Assembly: GCA_004194705.1 (NCBI GenBank)
Contig: SADC01000055.1
Location: forward strand, 62,001 to 126,000
Reading direction: 5' to 3'
Length of the DNA: 64,000 nt
Source of the DNA: Ditylenchus dipsaci
Lineage: Eukaryota; Nematoda; Chromadorea; Rhabditida; Anguinidae
Shown: positions 1-10,151 of the stretch, piece by piece
How positions within the stretch are numbered: position 1 is the stretch's first letter
Layout of the letters: the number at the start of each line of letters is the position of its first letter
Program-made: the position numbers and the translations under genes
Notes under the pieces: model-generated
The model's database searches: none
The model's input: only the letters and a program-made list of their open reading frames with translations
Told to the model about the DNA's origin: nothing

Positions 1-1431
1 GAATTCAAGGTTGTTTCAGGGAAAAAACTCTGCCACTCAGATGGCTTCATAGTCTTTGCTTGGTCACTGCCAAGAAACCAATAAGCCGAAAATATTTTTC
101 CTACATCCTCGGCCAGTTCAGGACAGTTGGAGTATAGGACACCTAATTCTTTGATCTCAGTCAGGGAACGCCAGCACATGTTGGCTAAATCGCACAACAG
201 AAAGGTATCAGCCAGGCATTAAATTGGCTAACCTGAGCCAAGATAGACGTGCTTCCCGTCCACAATCCACATCTTGGTGTGAAGAATGCCAGATCCCACC
301 AAAGAGGCCATGTCCACACTTCGAACTTCTGCTAGACCTAAAGCTACGATCACATACTGCGACTCCGCCTCCCACAGTGACTACTGTATGTGAACACGCA
401 ATAGTCGGAGGCGTAGTCAGAAGAGGAGGAGGGTATGTGAACACGAGTGTTCACATAGGTAGTCGGAGGCGGAGTTGGAGGTGGAGTCGGAGTCAAAGCA
501 TGTGAACTGTGAGCGTTCACACAAGCAGTCGGAGGCAAAGTAGTAGTCGTAGGCGCAGTCGGAGGCAGAGTCACAATATGTGAACACCTGCGCCTCTGCC
601 TCCGACTTTTGTGTTCACATAGGTAGTCGAAGTCGCAGTATGTGAACGTAGCTTAAATAAGTATACGTGGTTGACAAAATACAGGGTGTAATACAACTTT
701 TCTTATTTTTCTCAACTCAGCTTTTCATGGAATTTCTCAGCATATAAGGCGAAAAACACCATTTTCACTTGGTCACCCATGTGGTTTAGGCCTTTCCCAT
801 CCAGAAGCTATCCAAATACCAGGACCAAAACCACAGGCGGCACAACACGAAAATAGTATTTTTCACATTATATATTTCCATAATTTTCATAGAAAAACAA
901 GTCGATCTGTAAAAACAGATTTTAAAAAATCGGCGTATGAGAAAAGTTATGGCAGCTTAAAAGTGTCCAAAAATCTTGGGAAACCCTGTAGAAGGCCACA
1001 TCGCATTTACCGTTTTCACTCAAATAGCGGGTGTTTGCTTGATGAAGACGTTCGGTGGGCTCCATCTGTGCAATTTTAACCTAAAAATGGATTGAGATAG
1101 TAAAATTATAGGCACCGAGGTGTAATTAAACTTACTTTCACACCACGCTTCGCGCAATCCACTATAGCTTGGAACAGACCATTGCCCTGGAAAATAATGT
1201 GTCCAATTACAAAAATTTACCAAACTTGAATTCGCTTAAAAAACATACTTTTCCGGCCATAGAATACTCACTTTCCTGGTCCCTGAGCCACCAATAGTAC
1301 GAAGCGATTTCGAGACTATTTTCAGCTTTTTCCAACATCTCCATCCACACTTCAAATGTGCTTCTGTGGCCAAGGCAACTGGAATCTAGACCAGAATACA
1401 TCTGACTGGAATAGTTTCCACAATTTCCAAC
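1..1431 (-). CDS. PLD3-like phospholipase D family protein, C-terminal exons (partial)
   Basis: This looks like a PLD3/PLD4-type member of the phospholipase D superfamily; relatives are lysosomal or ER-anchored and act as exonucleases or phosphodiesterases. Exons read on the minus strand are 1431-1249, 1186-1136, 1080-1011, 337-233 and 184 to the window edge, and all join in frame. The HKD motif is visible as [16 protein letters not shown], followed by [16 protein letters not shown] and [10 protein letters not shown], as in PLD3. Upstream, [13 protein letters not shown] matches the first-domain strand. The last exon runs off the left edge. The 5' end is unresolved: exon 1431-1249 starts after a TTTTAAG acceptor, and a possible upstream exon with an ATG near 1540 does not join in phase. 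Two transposon relics occupy the 672-bp intron between 337 and 1011. Confidence 0.85.
342..653. mobile_element. PIF/Harbinger-type MITE in a PLD3-like intron
   Basis: The ends form inverted repeats (AGCTACG followed by TCACATACTGCGACT) and are flanked by the direct repeat TAA at 339-341 and 654-656. The interior is made of repeated GTAGTCGGAGGCG and TGTGAACAC words. Its edge lies four bases from the 3' splice site of the exon ending at 337. Confidence 0.7.
682..988. mobile_element. mariner-type MITE
   Basis: A 307-bp element has CAGGGT...ACCCTG termini flanked by TA on both sides. Its inner terminal sequence (agttatggcagcttaaaagtg) resembles the ends of the mariner relic at 32777-33859. No coding sequence is seen. 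Confidence 0.6.
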
Positions 1432-1464
1432 CTTAAAATATTTCGAGTAACAATATCGTGACAC

Positions 1465-2094
1465 TGTAAAATTAGATATTATAAATAAAAAAAACTACTT
1501 ACCTAGATTCTGACGAAGCAGCTATTGGTTCACGAGACATCGTAAGACTTTTTGTTAATCTAAAAAATTGACGTGAGTTTTTGCTAGAAGAAATAAATAC
1601 CGTACTTCCTCTAATAAAGCCTAATAAAAATCCTTGTTGTTTTCAAGTTTCTACGCCCTGGAAAAATGCCTTATAGACTTTTGAAAACCCAATCAGGCAC
1701 TTTTTAGAAAGTAACAAAGAAAGTTGAGAAGTGAATCCCATCGCTCTTCTCAGAAGAAAAAGCCCCACTTATCTCTTACGATTTCAAACAACCACGAATT
1801 TATTTTATGCAAATAGAATTTTTCGGACAAATATTTATCAATTTGATAGACATGAAAAGATGTGATGAAATATATTTCAGATTGATAGATCTCTTTTTCA
1901 TAGTCTCTATTTTGTGATAGATCTCTGTTTAGTTAAGCTTAAAACTAAAAAATACACAATCAGATGCACAAAATACACAACGCACAACAGTTTTTGCTGT
2001 TTTTACAAATTCATAGGGCAATAGACAGGTGCTGTAGTAAAAAGTGTTATAATAAAAATTCGATTTTTTCAGTATTCACGTTTTTTAGCTAGCG
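1465..2094. other. Intergenic AT-rich stretch
   Basis: This stretch holds a possible but out-of-phase 5' exon of the PLD3-like gene around 1505-1541 with a GTAAGT donor. Beyond that I see no gene and no clear repeat boundary. It would contain the promoters of two divergently arranged genes (PLD3-like on minus, adenylyltransferase on plus). Confidence 0.4.
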
Positions 2095-5000
2095 ATGGAC
2101 GATTTTGTGATTGTTAGTGGCACGTTTGACCGCATGCACAGTGGACACAAGCACAGTTGGACGTGCGCAAAAAACAGCGCCGCCGCCAGCGCCGCCGCCG
2201 GCGCTGGAATAAAGAAATTTCGCCGCCGCCGCCGCCGCCGGGCAAAAATTTTGCCGCCGCCGCCGGGCTTTCTGAAAATCGCCTTTTTGAAAATTTTGCC
2301 GCCGCCGGCGCTAAAAGTTTTACTACCGCCCGCTACCACCACCGATTCTTGATCAAATTTTTGCCGAATGAGCCAACCTTTAATTAAACTAGAATTTTTC
2401 ATCGGTTTTTCCAGATCACAGTGAAGACATGTATATTTAAATTAACACATGTTTATTCAAGAAAATCAAATGCGTATTAAGTGAGAATTGTAGACAAGCA
2501 TAGTTTTACTGTTTAAAAGAACAGGTCCTGTTGGGCTTTTTCGCCCCGATGAAAGCATTGACATGATACTAAACAATCTTTCAACGGCGCCGGAAGTTGC
2601 CGGTATAGGAAGGATGTCAAAAGCCAATTTAGAGTAAAACCATTCACAGTAAAGGAAATCGACCGCGTTGCAAAGGAATCGGTTGACCTCTATCTTGTCA
2701 AGCTAAATCAAGAGAGACAAAATAAGAAAACTTTAACTAATCCATGAAATTATCTTGAAAACTGAAATTCATAATCAAAATAACTTTTCACAAGCTTTTC
2801 CGTTAGATATAATGAGAACTAATTGGTACTTAACAATTCTTTTTTCAAATAAACTTGATTTTTTCAAATGAACTTTTCATAGATCATTCATGACTTTACA
2901 CTGTAAAGTTTACAGTGCACAAATACCTATAATTTCATTGGCATTTTATTTGTTTAAAAAATTAACAGTACTTAACAAATTCTGCCACCGCCCGCGTTTC
3001 CGCCAGCGCCACCGCCGGCGGCGATTTTTGTCGCCGCCGCCGCCACCGCCGGCTAAAAAATTCGCCGCCGCCGCCAGCGCCGCCGCCGGCGGTGGCGGCG
3101 CCGCCGGCGGCCGGCGGCGGCGGCGTCCAACTGTGGACACAAGTACTTTCTGCTCAAAGCTCTCGCTCTAACAAAGTTCAGGCTTACTGTTGGCGTCTCT
3201 GATAATTGCTTGGAGTATCTGAGTTAGTTGAAAAAAATTCTTACTTGACTTTTTTTATTTTGAATGAGCTTTCAGGTCAAAAAAAGTTTCACGAAATCAT
3301 TCAGCCAGTGGAATTGAGGATTTCTATACTCACACAGTTCTTAAGTTCAGCAAACAAGAATAATATCGAAATAGTAGTAAATCGTGAAACTGAATCTTTT
3401 CAATCTTACGCAAAGCCGCTGTTGCAGACAATGGTGTTCACCACAGAATCTCGAAATTCAGCAGAAATGGCTAATGACTACAGAAAGGTAGTATGAATTC
3501 AGAGAAATACATTTTTTCAAAGGACCGGTCTCTTCATTATCATGCCTTGGATGTGCACGGGACGACATACATTTTTAGGGTTGTCGGCTGGCCCGCCGAA
3601 TTTCAACCTTTCAAGCCGATAACCGACATTTTTGGGTTTTTGGATTTCGGCTCGCCCGGGCCGGAAGTTTCGATTTTCAGCCTTCGGAATTTCTAATTTA
3701 ATTTTAAGTTTTCGGCTCGACTCTCGATTGAACATACACCGAAAAAGTTCGTTCCCGCATAGGGTCCGACACTTTTTAACTCACTTTTCGACATTTTTTA
3801 CTTATTCTGTTTTGACAGTCTGGTCCCAAATATCGCAAGGATTCCGATTTTGTCGATCGTTTTTCAGAATCATGAAATATTACATCTAAAAAGCAAAACC
3901 TCGATTTAACATACGCCTAAATCCAAAACAGGTGTATGTTAAATCGAGGTTTTGCTTTTTTAGATGTAAATATTTTATGATTCTGAAAACGATCGGCAAA
4001 ATCGGAATCCTTGCGATATTTGGGACCAGACTGTCTAAACAGAATAAGTAAAAAATGTCAAAAAGTGAGTTAAAAAAAGTGTCGTACTCTAGGCGGGAAC
4101 GAACTTTTTGGGTGTATGTTAAATCAAGAGTCGACTGTAGTCCTTTCATAGATTTTTGCATGTGAGTTCTTGTTTTTTAATGTTTGACATGGCGGCAAGC
4201 AAGGTGTGAAATTCTTTCAAAATAGTAGGAATGAAAAGAAAAGCCCAGTGAAATTGTTAATCTTTTGCTAGAGGAGGATTTTCGAGTTACGCATGTAGAT
4301 GCTCGTCGAATAGATTACTTCGGTGTGGACAAGAGTTCATGTGTGGGCAGAATAAAACCATTTGTGTATTTCTCGACGTACCAGGTCGTCCAATAAGTTG
4401 ACAATCCAACCCATTTTAGGTCCTAACTCTTCGGTGGGTTGCAAAAAGATTTTTATATAAATCACGAATGTTATCTTGTGATGGGTTTCACTAAATTATG
4501 TTGAATGTTTCAGTGAAACTCATCACAAGATAACATCCGTGATTTATATAAAAATCATTTTTCCAACCCACCAAAGAGTTAGGATCTAAAATGGGTTGCA
4601 TTGCGAACTTATTGGACGACGTGGTAGGTACTTTTATCCCCTTTTGTCTTATTTTTTGAATTCACGCTTTTCATATTATTTTCGAGCTATTCAGTGCATC
4701 TTCGGTTAAGCAATGCCCTATGTTAGCCAAGACTGAAAAATTTATCACAAAATGCAACATTATCAAAAATTCGAAAAAGTCGCGAATTCATAAAGTGCTA
4801 AAAATTCTACGAACCAATTTTCGCCCCAAAATCCATATTTTTCGGTTTTCGGTTCGGCCGGGCCACAACCCTATAAATTTTGTCAGTAATGTTTTCGAAT
4901 TATTTTTTCTTCAAATTTCAAATTTTGAACGTTAGGTTGCATTCGATATCAATCACGATTTTTGCAGTAAAATTTGTGAAGTAGTGAAAGTCGGATATAA

Positions 5001-5353
5001 CTTGTCCGATTTGGCATTGTCACGCAACGTTGGGCTCAACCTAGTGAATGGTTTCAAATTCCGAACAGATTTACAAGTCTAATTTCAAAACAAAAAATGC
5101 AAACAAAAAATAGTTGGAAAACATTATTGATGTGTGGTCCCCTGCGCATTCAAATCTTTGAAATTGCCATGATAATTAAGAGACAGAGTCCTTTAAATGA
5201 TAAATTCAGAAGAAAAAGCTTGGCAGTCTAAATCTAGTTGTGCTGGACTATGTGCTGGATGAACACGGCATTCCATACAGCTCGACAGCGAAAAGAACGA
5301 AAGAGGTGCAGCAAAAGGCGTGGTCGTCGCTACTGAATACCTGTGTTCAGTAA
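2095..5353 (+). CDS. Phosphopantetheine adenylyltransferase (CoA synthase PPAT domain), first exon interrupted
   Basis: The protein should transfer AMP from ATP to 4'-phosphopantetheine, the penultimate step of coenzyme A synthesis. Exons are 2095-2151 continuing at 3144-3222, then 3276-3487 and 5210-5353. Without the inserted element and one copy of its target duplication they join in frame to 163 residues, the length of a stand-alone PPAT domain. The nucleotide-binding motif is SGTFDRMHSGHK (residues 8-19, HxGH type). Further family marks are HEIIQPVELR and, near the C-terminus, DEHGIPYSSTAKR (133-145, ISSTxxR-type motif). Introns of 53 bp and about 1.7 kb follow. The coding exon is broken after residue 19 by a hAT-type element, so this copy is probably non-functional unless the element is removed from the transcript. 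Read through, the frame ends at 2352. Confidence 0.88.
2152..3135. mobile_element. Non-autonomous hAT-type element inside the PPAT exon
   Basis: The element begins CACAGTTGGACG and ends with the exact inverse CGTCCAACTGTG. It is flanked by a perfect 8-bp direct repeat GACACAAG at 2144-2151 and 3136-3143; an 8-bp duplication is the mark of hAT transposons. Both ends carry GCC/CGG-rich arrays (2172-2330 and 2985-3125). No transposase domain is recognisable. A coding-like segment lies in the middle (2519-2745). Confidence 0.88.
2519..2745 (+). pseudogene. Coding-like segment carried inside the hAT element
   Basis: Two overlapping plus-strand frames look coding. One reads GPVGLFRPDESIDMILNN and on to a stop at about 2636. 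The other contains SQFRVKPFTVKEIDRVAKES and ends near 2745. Composition and codon-like structure differ from the AT-rich surroundings. I do not recognise the family. It may be a captured host gene fragment with an indel or a lost intron. Confidence 0.35.
3488..5209. repeat. Intron of the PPAT gene filled with fold-back elements
   Basis: A near-perfect palindrome spans about 3717-4139, with ends related to CGACTCTCGATTTAACATAC and a centre near 3925. A second palindrome spans about 4385-4620 with ends GTCGTCCAATAAGTT and a centre near 4495. The remainder (4640-5200) is AT-rich with no recognisable gene. Confidence 0.75.
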
Positions 5354-5883
5354 ACTGTTATTGTGGCTAGTAAAATTATTATTTAAAGAATTCTTGACTC
5401 ATTAAAAGAGAACTTCGCAAACATGGAACCTCACTCGCCTAGGAGAGTTTGGTCCCATTGAATACCAATACAGTTAAAACTCGATTTAACCAAATGTGCA
5501 AAAATTTCGGCCCTATTCCACAATGGGGACGGGGTTGGGGGTGGTTTCGATTGCTTAAGCACCGGCCTAAGCGCCGGGGAGTAGAAATGTAAATAAAGCT
5601 GTAAATCGTTCAATTCGAATTTATTTTTTACATAAAAAAAGTTGGTTGAATTCTGACCTAATAAGATCGTGATCAAAACAGCCGTTTGATATTAGAAAAT
5701 TTGAGTAAAAGTGCTTTGAACATGCTCAGCGCTCAAATGTTGATTTTTAACTCAAAAATTAAGCTCCGGGCATGTTTAAAGCTCTTCAAAGCGCATGCCA
5801 GCGGTGTAAAGATGGACTTAAAAATAAATCTAAATATATTTTGAGTCCTTCCTAATATACGCTGTCCTGCTCTTGCCTAAGCC
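5354..5883. other. Intergenic repeats before the Harbinger element
   Basis: No gene is seen. At about 5840-5885 there is a copy of the dispersed core related to CTAATATACGCTGTCCTGC...CCTAAGCC that recurs through the window. A TACAGTTAAAACTCGATTTAACC fragment near 5468 resembles the ends of the TACAGTCGA element families. Confidence 0.45.
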
Positions 5884-6249
5884 TAAAGGGGAAAACACAA
5901 TAAGGAGTCTGTTTGCGGATGCTAAAACAGACTACTCATTGTGAACACTTTAGCATCCTGACTCTTCATCCGGATTTAGCATCTGCAAACAGCATCCTCA
6001 CCCCAGAGTGTTCACAATGAGGAAACAGAATCTGCAAACAACACCAGCAATCTGTTTAAGCATCCACACTCTGTTCACAATAGGGATTGAAGAGTCTGAT
6101 TGAGGATGCTGATTCTGCGGATGCTGAGTGAGTAGTCAGACTCTTCAATCAGACTCCTCACTCCAAAAATACCATTATTGACCCTAATTTTCTTCTTTTT
6201 CATTCAGATTTTTGAACTCTGTAATGCCTTGTGAGCCTAATATGCGTGT

Positions 6250-6600
6250 TTGACATTTTTTCAAGTTAAAAACCCCAAAACACCTCTGATCACCCCAAAC
6301 CACCCAAAGTACCCCAAACCATCCCAAATTGTCCCATACCATCACGAGTCGCCAAAAGAACACCTAAACCAGCCCAGATTACCCAAAACTATCTAGAATC
6401 ACCCAAACCACCATAATCACCCCAATTACCCCGAACCACTTCAAATTACCACAAACTATCAAAATCAACTCAAACCAGCCTAAATTACTTCAAACCTTCC
6501 CAAGTTACCATAAACCACCCGAATCACCCAAAGCCACACTAAATTATCCTAAGCCATTCTATATTACAAAAATTATACCCGTGGGTAACAAACCAGACAG
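6250..6600. repeat. Degenerate ACCACCCAAATCACCC tandem repeat
   Basis: This imperfect C- and A-rich tandem array (unit about 10-13 bp, words such as CCCAAACCACCC and AATCACCC) lies inside the Harbinger element, downstream of the transposase stop codon. Confidence 0.7.
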
Positions 6601-6753
6601 CAAATATATGTCTTACTGACAGGTGGAAAATAAGATTACAACGAAGAAGCACGATAAGTGAGCTCTCGAGTTGGTGTGCAGAATAAGGACCAGTCGAGTG
6701 TACACTTAATCTCAAGCCTACTATGATAAATCGATACGCAAATAAATCATAAT

Positions 6754-6759
6754 TTTATT
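6754..6759 (-). terminator. Poly(A) signal, Harbinger transposase
   Basis: AATAAA on the minus strand, 29 bases downstream of the stop codon. Confidence 0.5.
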
Positions 6760-6787
6760 GCACCAAAAGAACAAAACAGCATGAATA

Positions 6788-8343
6788 TTATTCATAATCT
6801 TCTGTACCTGAGGAAGACAATCCGAGCAAACGTTCTTGCCACTCCACTCTTCCCTCATGAATAAAGTAATCTGCCAGAGTTTCTCGAAGCTCTCTTCCAT
6901 TCATTGATGATGCGACAGATCCTAGTTCAGCTTGCGGTAGTGGATCCACTTCTTGACGCCATTCTTCTGCGAGATCTAGAAGACTAAAATGAATAAAGTG
7001 TTTGAGGAATCTTAAAAAATAACCTTGAAGGAGCCCATGAGCAATTCGAAAATTGTGTAGACAAAGACATGCCTTGATAATCCTGTCAGCATTAGCAGCA
7101 TGAACTTCCATAGGCTTGAGAAGAACGCGATGAACGGCTGCCATGATTCCAAAACAATTCTCAATGAGCCGTCTTGCTCTTGAGAGACTCAAAAATGTGA
7201 AAGTGGAATTATGAACAATCATAGAACAAGTTACCGATAATTGAATATTTGATCCCTCGAGCTCAGCTGGCGCCCCGGAAATGGCTTCATCATGTGTGTA
7301 GTTAGCGGAAATGCGCCATCACCGAGAAAAACAAAAGGAACAAAGGTGTCGGTCTGTGGAAGCTTCTATGGATTCGGAATTTCCAAGCTGCCAGAGTCCA
7401 GCGCTCTTTTGAAGTCACTTCTCGCATATATTCCTATAAATATCTAATGTGAAAATGTAACGAACGATAAAGAATACCTGCATCGCCTTCATGTCCATAG
7501 TGGCCCCAGCTAGCATAGTTAATGTAGTGTCGAGAGTCACATACAGCGATCAGAACTGTAGAAGTAGACCCCTTGTAATTGAAAAACAACGTTCCTGACT
7601 TCGGCGGCTTCCTAACTAGAACGTGCTTTCCATCGATGCATCCTGCAAATTTTTAGATGGAGACACATGCACTTATTTACTTGGGGTGAGGAAGGAAGGA
7701 AAGCGCTGGTTCGTCGCCTTTGACTAACTAGTATATCATGTTTAAACGGCGAACGAACAAAGTTTCGAAACACAATTGAATAGTCGAACATACCTATAGC
7801 GTTGGGGAAATTACAATTGTTTTGAATTCCTGCAGAAATCTCGATCCATGCTTCTGGTGTCCGAGGTGTGCGAAGGTAGTCTTGATGTAGGCATTCATAA
7901 ATGGCGTTGCATGTGTCCCGGACGATCATCACGATTGTTGAGACGCCCAGCCGGAATTGAAAGTGAAGGCTATGGAATGTTTCCCCTGTAGCAAGATAGC
8001 GCAATGTAACCATCAGCCGTTCTTCAGGACAGACGACTTCTCGAATGGCCGTCTTCTGGATCCTGAAAACAGTACAGACATTGGTAGCAAAATCATTAAC
8101 TACTTGGTCCTATTACCTTGAACAGACGAGAGACAGTAGCTTGCTGAAGAGGGCTTGGTCCATCCAAAAGTAGGCGTAGAACTTTTCGACATCCATTTTC
8201 AGCTCAGGTAGAAGGTGATGATAAGCTCCCCAAATCTTGCGGGCAGCATTGATAGGATAAACGTGAAAACGTCGAATTGACTTTTTCTTCATCCGATGAC
8301 GTCGAATACACATCAAGAGCGCTAGTATTAGGGATCTTTGCAT
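6788..8343 (-). CDS. Harbinger DDE transposase (HARBI1/DDE_Tnp_4 family), one premature stop
   Basis: This is the endonuclease of the element. Six exons join in frame: 8343-8117, 8062-7794, 7642-7478, 7433-7235, 7187-7024 and 6975-6788, giving 403 codons. Family marks are VYPINAARKIWGAYHHLL near the N-terminus, LRYLATGETFHSLHFQFRLG, CNFPNAIGG joined to CIDGKHV (first catalytic Asp), VLIAVCDSRHY (second Asp) and SRARRLIENCFGIM (catalytic Glu). Introns are 48-151 bp with GT-AG ends. Codon 243 is TAG (7366-7368, minus) in an otherwise conserved stretch, so this copy is mutated by a single nonsense change. A minus-strand AATAAA signal lies at 6754-6759, 29 bases past the stop. Confidence 0.92.
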
Positions 8344-8470
8344 GCTTAAATTTTGAAGTAGGAATTATAAATCAATGAAGTATTAATACGATATAAGCAT
8401 GGGGGATGAAGAATAAACCATGGGCAATGGCCAACATAGCTAAGTTCTTAACAGTGTTAATCCTCAAAAT

Positions 8471-8476
8471 TTTATT
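8471..8476 (-). terminator. Poly(A) signal, Harbinger MADF gene
   Basis: AATAAA on the minus strand, 23 bases downstream of the stop codon. Confidence 0.5.
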
Positions 8477-8498
8477 CAACGCCACCAGAGAAGACAAA

Positions 8499-9231
8499 TT
8501 AAACATCATAATATTCAAGAAAGACATCTTCAGCCTGATCCAAGATGTGTCGAATATCCCTCTTGAATTGAACCAGCGCAGCACGGGTAGGCAATTTCTC
8601 AAGCTGGCGATGGATCTCATCCACATCAATAGCCAAAGTTGATGCGAGTCCATCTTTTTTTTCCTCGCAGCGCTTGAGCATCTCCACCACAGCATCCTCT
8701 AGCGGGTCATTGATTTTTTGCTTCTTCTTAGCGGGAGTGACCTCAGTTGTGCTTTCACCACACCTTTCTTCATTTGACACTAAAAACGACTCAATATGTC
8801 ATTCCGAGTTCAACCATGAAAACTTACCGTCTTGTTGAAATTCTTCATCCTGATTTTGCTCTTTGCCCGGAAGAATCTGGTCATTTTCCTCCTCATATTT
8901 CTTGACTTTGCTGCTGATAGCTAGGCTTGACGACTGCTCTTGACGCTCTTTGATAAATGGGACAACGAAAGCCATGGCGTCGAAGTGCACCCACTTCCTG
9001 GTGTAATCGTTCGCACTGCCACTTGGCTTTTTGACGGCTCGATTCTTCTTGAAGTATGCACGGAGATTTTTCCATGTGGCAGCTGCTTCTTGCCCATCTG
9101 AATTTACCGAAAAAAATGACATCAAATGCATTGAAGTGCAATGAAAATATACCTGAGAACCCTAGATCCGTGGCTATCTTGGCCCATATGTTGTTCTTCC
9201 ACTGATTGTTTTTGTACTTCTCATTCGCCAT
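8499..9231 (-). CDS. MADF (Myb/SANT-like) DNA-binding protein of the Harbinger element
   Basis: PIF/Harbinger elements need a second protein that binds DNA and helps the transposase act. Exons 9231-9153, 9097-8828 and 8779-8499 join in phase to 209 residues from the first in-frame ATG. The MADF fold is seen as NNQWKNNIWAKIATDLGFS joined to DGQEAAATWKNLRAYFKKN, then YTRKWVHFDAMAFVVPFI. The C-terminal part (KRDIRHILDQAEDVFLEYYDV region) looks like the helical tail of such proteins. The reading frame stays open upstream through ELIDRVRDCPCLYD, the usual MADF start, but that segment lacks an in-frame ATG; an ATG at 9290-9288 is one frame off. A one-base change or an unseen 5' exon is likely. A minus-strand AATAAA lies at 8471-8476. 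Confidence 0.88.
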
Positions 9232-9602
9232 ATCGTATAGGCAGGGGCAGTCACGGACGCGATCAATAAGCTCACCACTTCGCTACTCATTTTCCGATTT
9301 TTTAACCACCATTGCAGATTAAAGTCGGCTGTAAAGTATATTTTTATTTAGAGATAAATTATGAGTAAAGTTATGAGTAAATCTTCATAAAAATTATATT
9401 GACTGTGGAAACAGCATCCGCAAACAGCATCCGCACTCTGAGTGTTCACAATAAGAATTGTGTTTGCGGATGCTGTTCGCGGATGCTGACTGCGGATGTT
9501 TCATCCTCATTGTGAACAGAGTGTGGAGGCTAAAACAGACTGCGGGTGCTGTTTGCGGAGTCTGATTGAGGATGCTGCCTCCTCATTGTGTTTTCGCCTT
9601 AA

Positions 9603-10079
9603 GGCCCGAAAAGTCCTAAAAAACAACGGGGGAACAAGGCGTATTTTTTTCCGGGGATCCCACATACACATATATGGCCTTTATTCAACCCTCATCAGAT
9701 TTGCCAAAATATTGGTCCGCTGCAAATGCAAAAGCATGCACTGATATTGCTCAGACACACAAATTTCAAACATATTTATTAGCAGTGATAATATTATGCT
9801 TTTCCAGAATCTTTTACATCCAAATCAATCTTTTTTGCAAACACAATAGCTTAAATACATCAAGCAGAACTATTCATTTGTCAGTAACTGTCAAAAATTT
9901 GCCTGCAAAGACACGTTTGTAAAAACTATTTTGGTCAGAAATTACTATTTTGCTGCCTTTTGACAATTTCTGACACAAATTTTACATTTAAAAAATTTAG
10001 CAAAATTAAATTCTTTGGCTTGTGAAAATACAAAACTGTTTGGCAAGATACGATCATAGATAGTCTAAAAAATGGTACT
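9603..10079 (-). other. Probable 3' UTR and flank of the Hox gene
   Basis: No other gene is seen here. Minus-strand AATAAA hexamers occur at 9775-9780 and 9678-9683, about 300 and 400 bases past the Hox stop codon, and either could end the transcript. Confidence 0.4.
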
Positions 10080-10151
10080 TCAATCATCGTCGTGCATAAC
10101 TCCAGAGCAGCCCATAGAAGGGTCCACGCCTCTGGTCACTAACTTCTTGTG
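10080..10151 (-). other. Abd-B: Terminal Hox exon completing the homeodomain
   Basis: A GGTTTTCAG acceptor precedes CAC AAG AAG, giving His56-Lys57-Lys58 of the homeodomain, followed by a short tail ([20 protein letters not shown]) and TGA. Phase and residue identity both match the donor at 11490. The exon is only 72 nt. Confidence 0.88.

Larger units (their letters stand above)
5887..9599 (-). mobile_element. PIF/Harbinger DNA transposon, nearly complete
   Basis: The 3.7-kb element starts AGGGGAAAACACAAT and ends with the inverse ATTGTGTTTTCGCCT. It is flanked by TAA at 5884-5886 and 9600-9602, matching the TWA target preference of the PIF/Harbinger superfamily. Both ends carry a subterminal zone of repeated GCATCCGCAAACAGCATCC and TTGTGAACA words, likely binding sites for element proteins. 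It encodes the two proteins expected for the superfamily, a DDE transposase and a MADF/Myb-type protein, both on the minus strand with short introns. Confidence 0.93.

Noticed and set aside
985..1000. Possible mir-10-like seed (CCCTGTAG) given the Hox locus
   Set aside because: It is simply the end of a mariner-type MITE plus TA and no hairpin of the right kind is present.
2085..3171. Arg/Pro/Ala-rich frames in the GCC arrays
   Set aside because: They are low-complexity reading of the hAT element's GCC repeats; only the first 19 residues on the plus strand belong to a gene.
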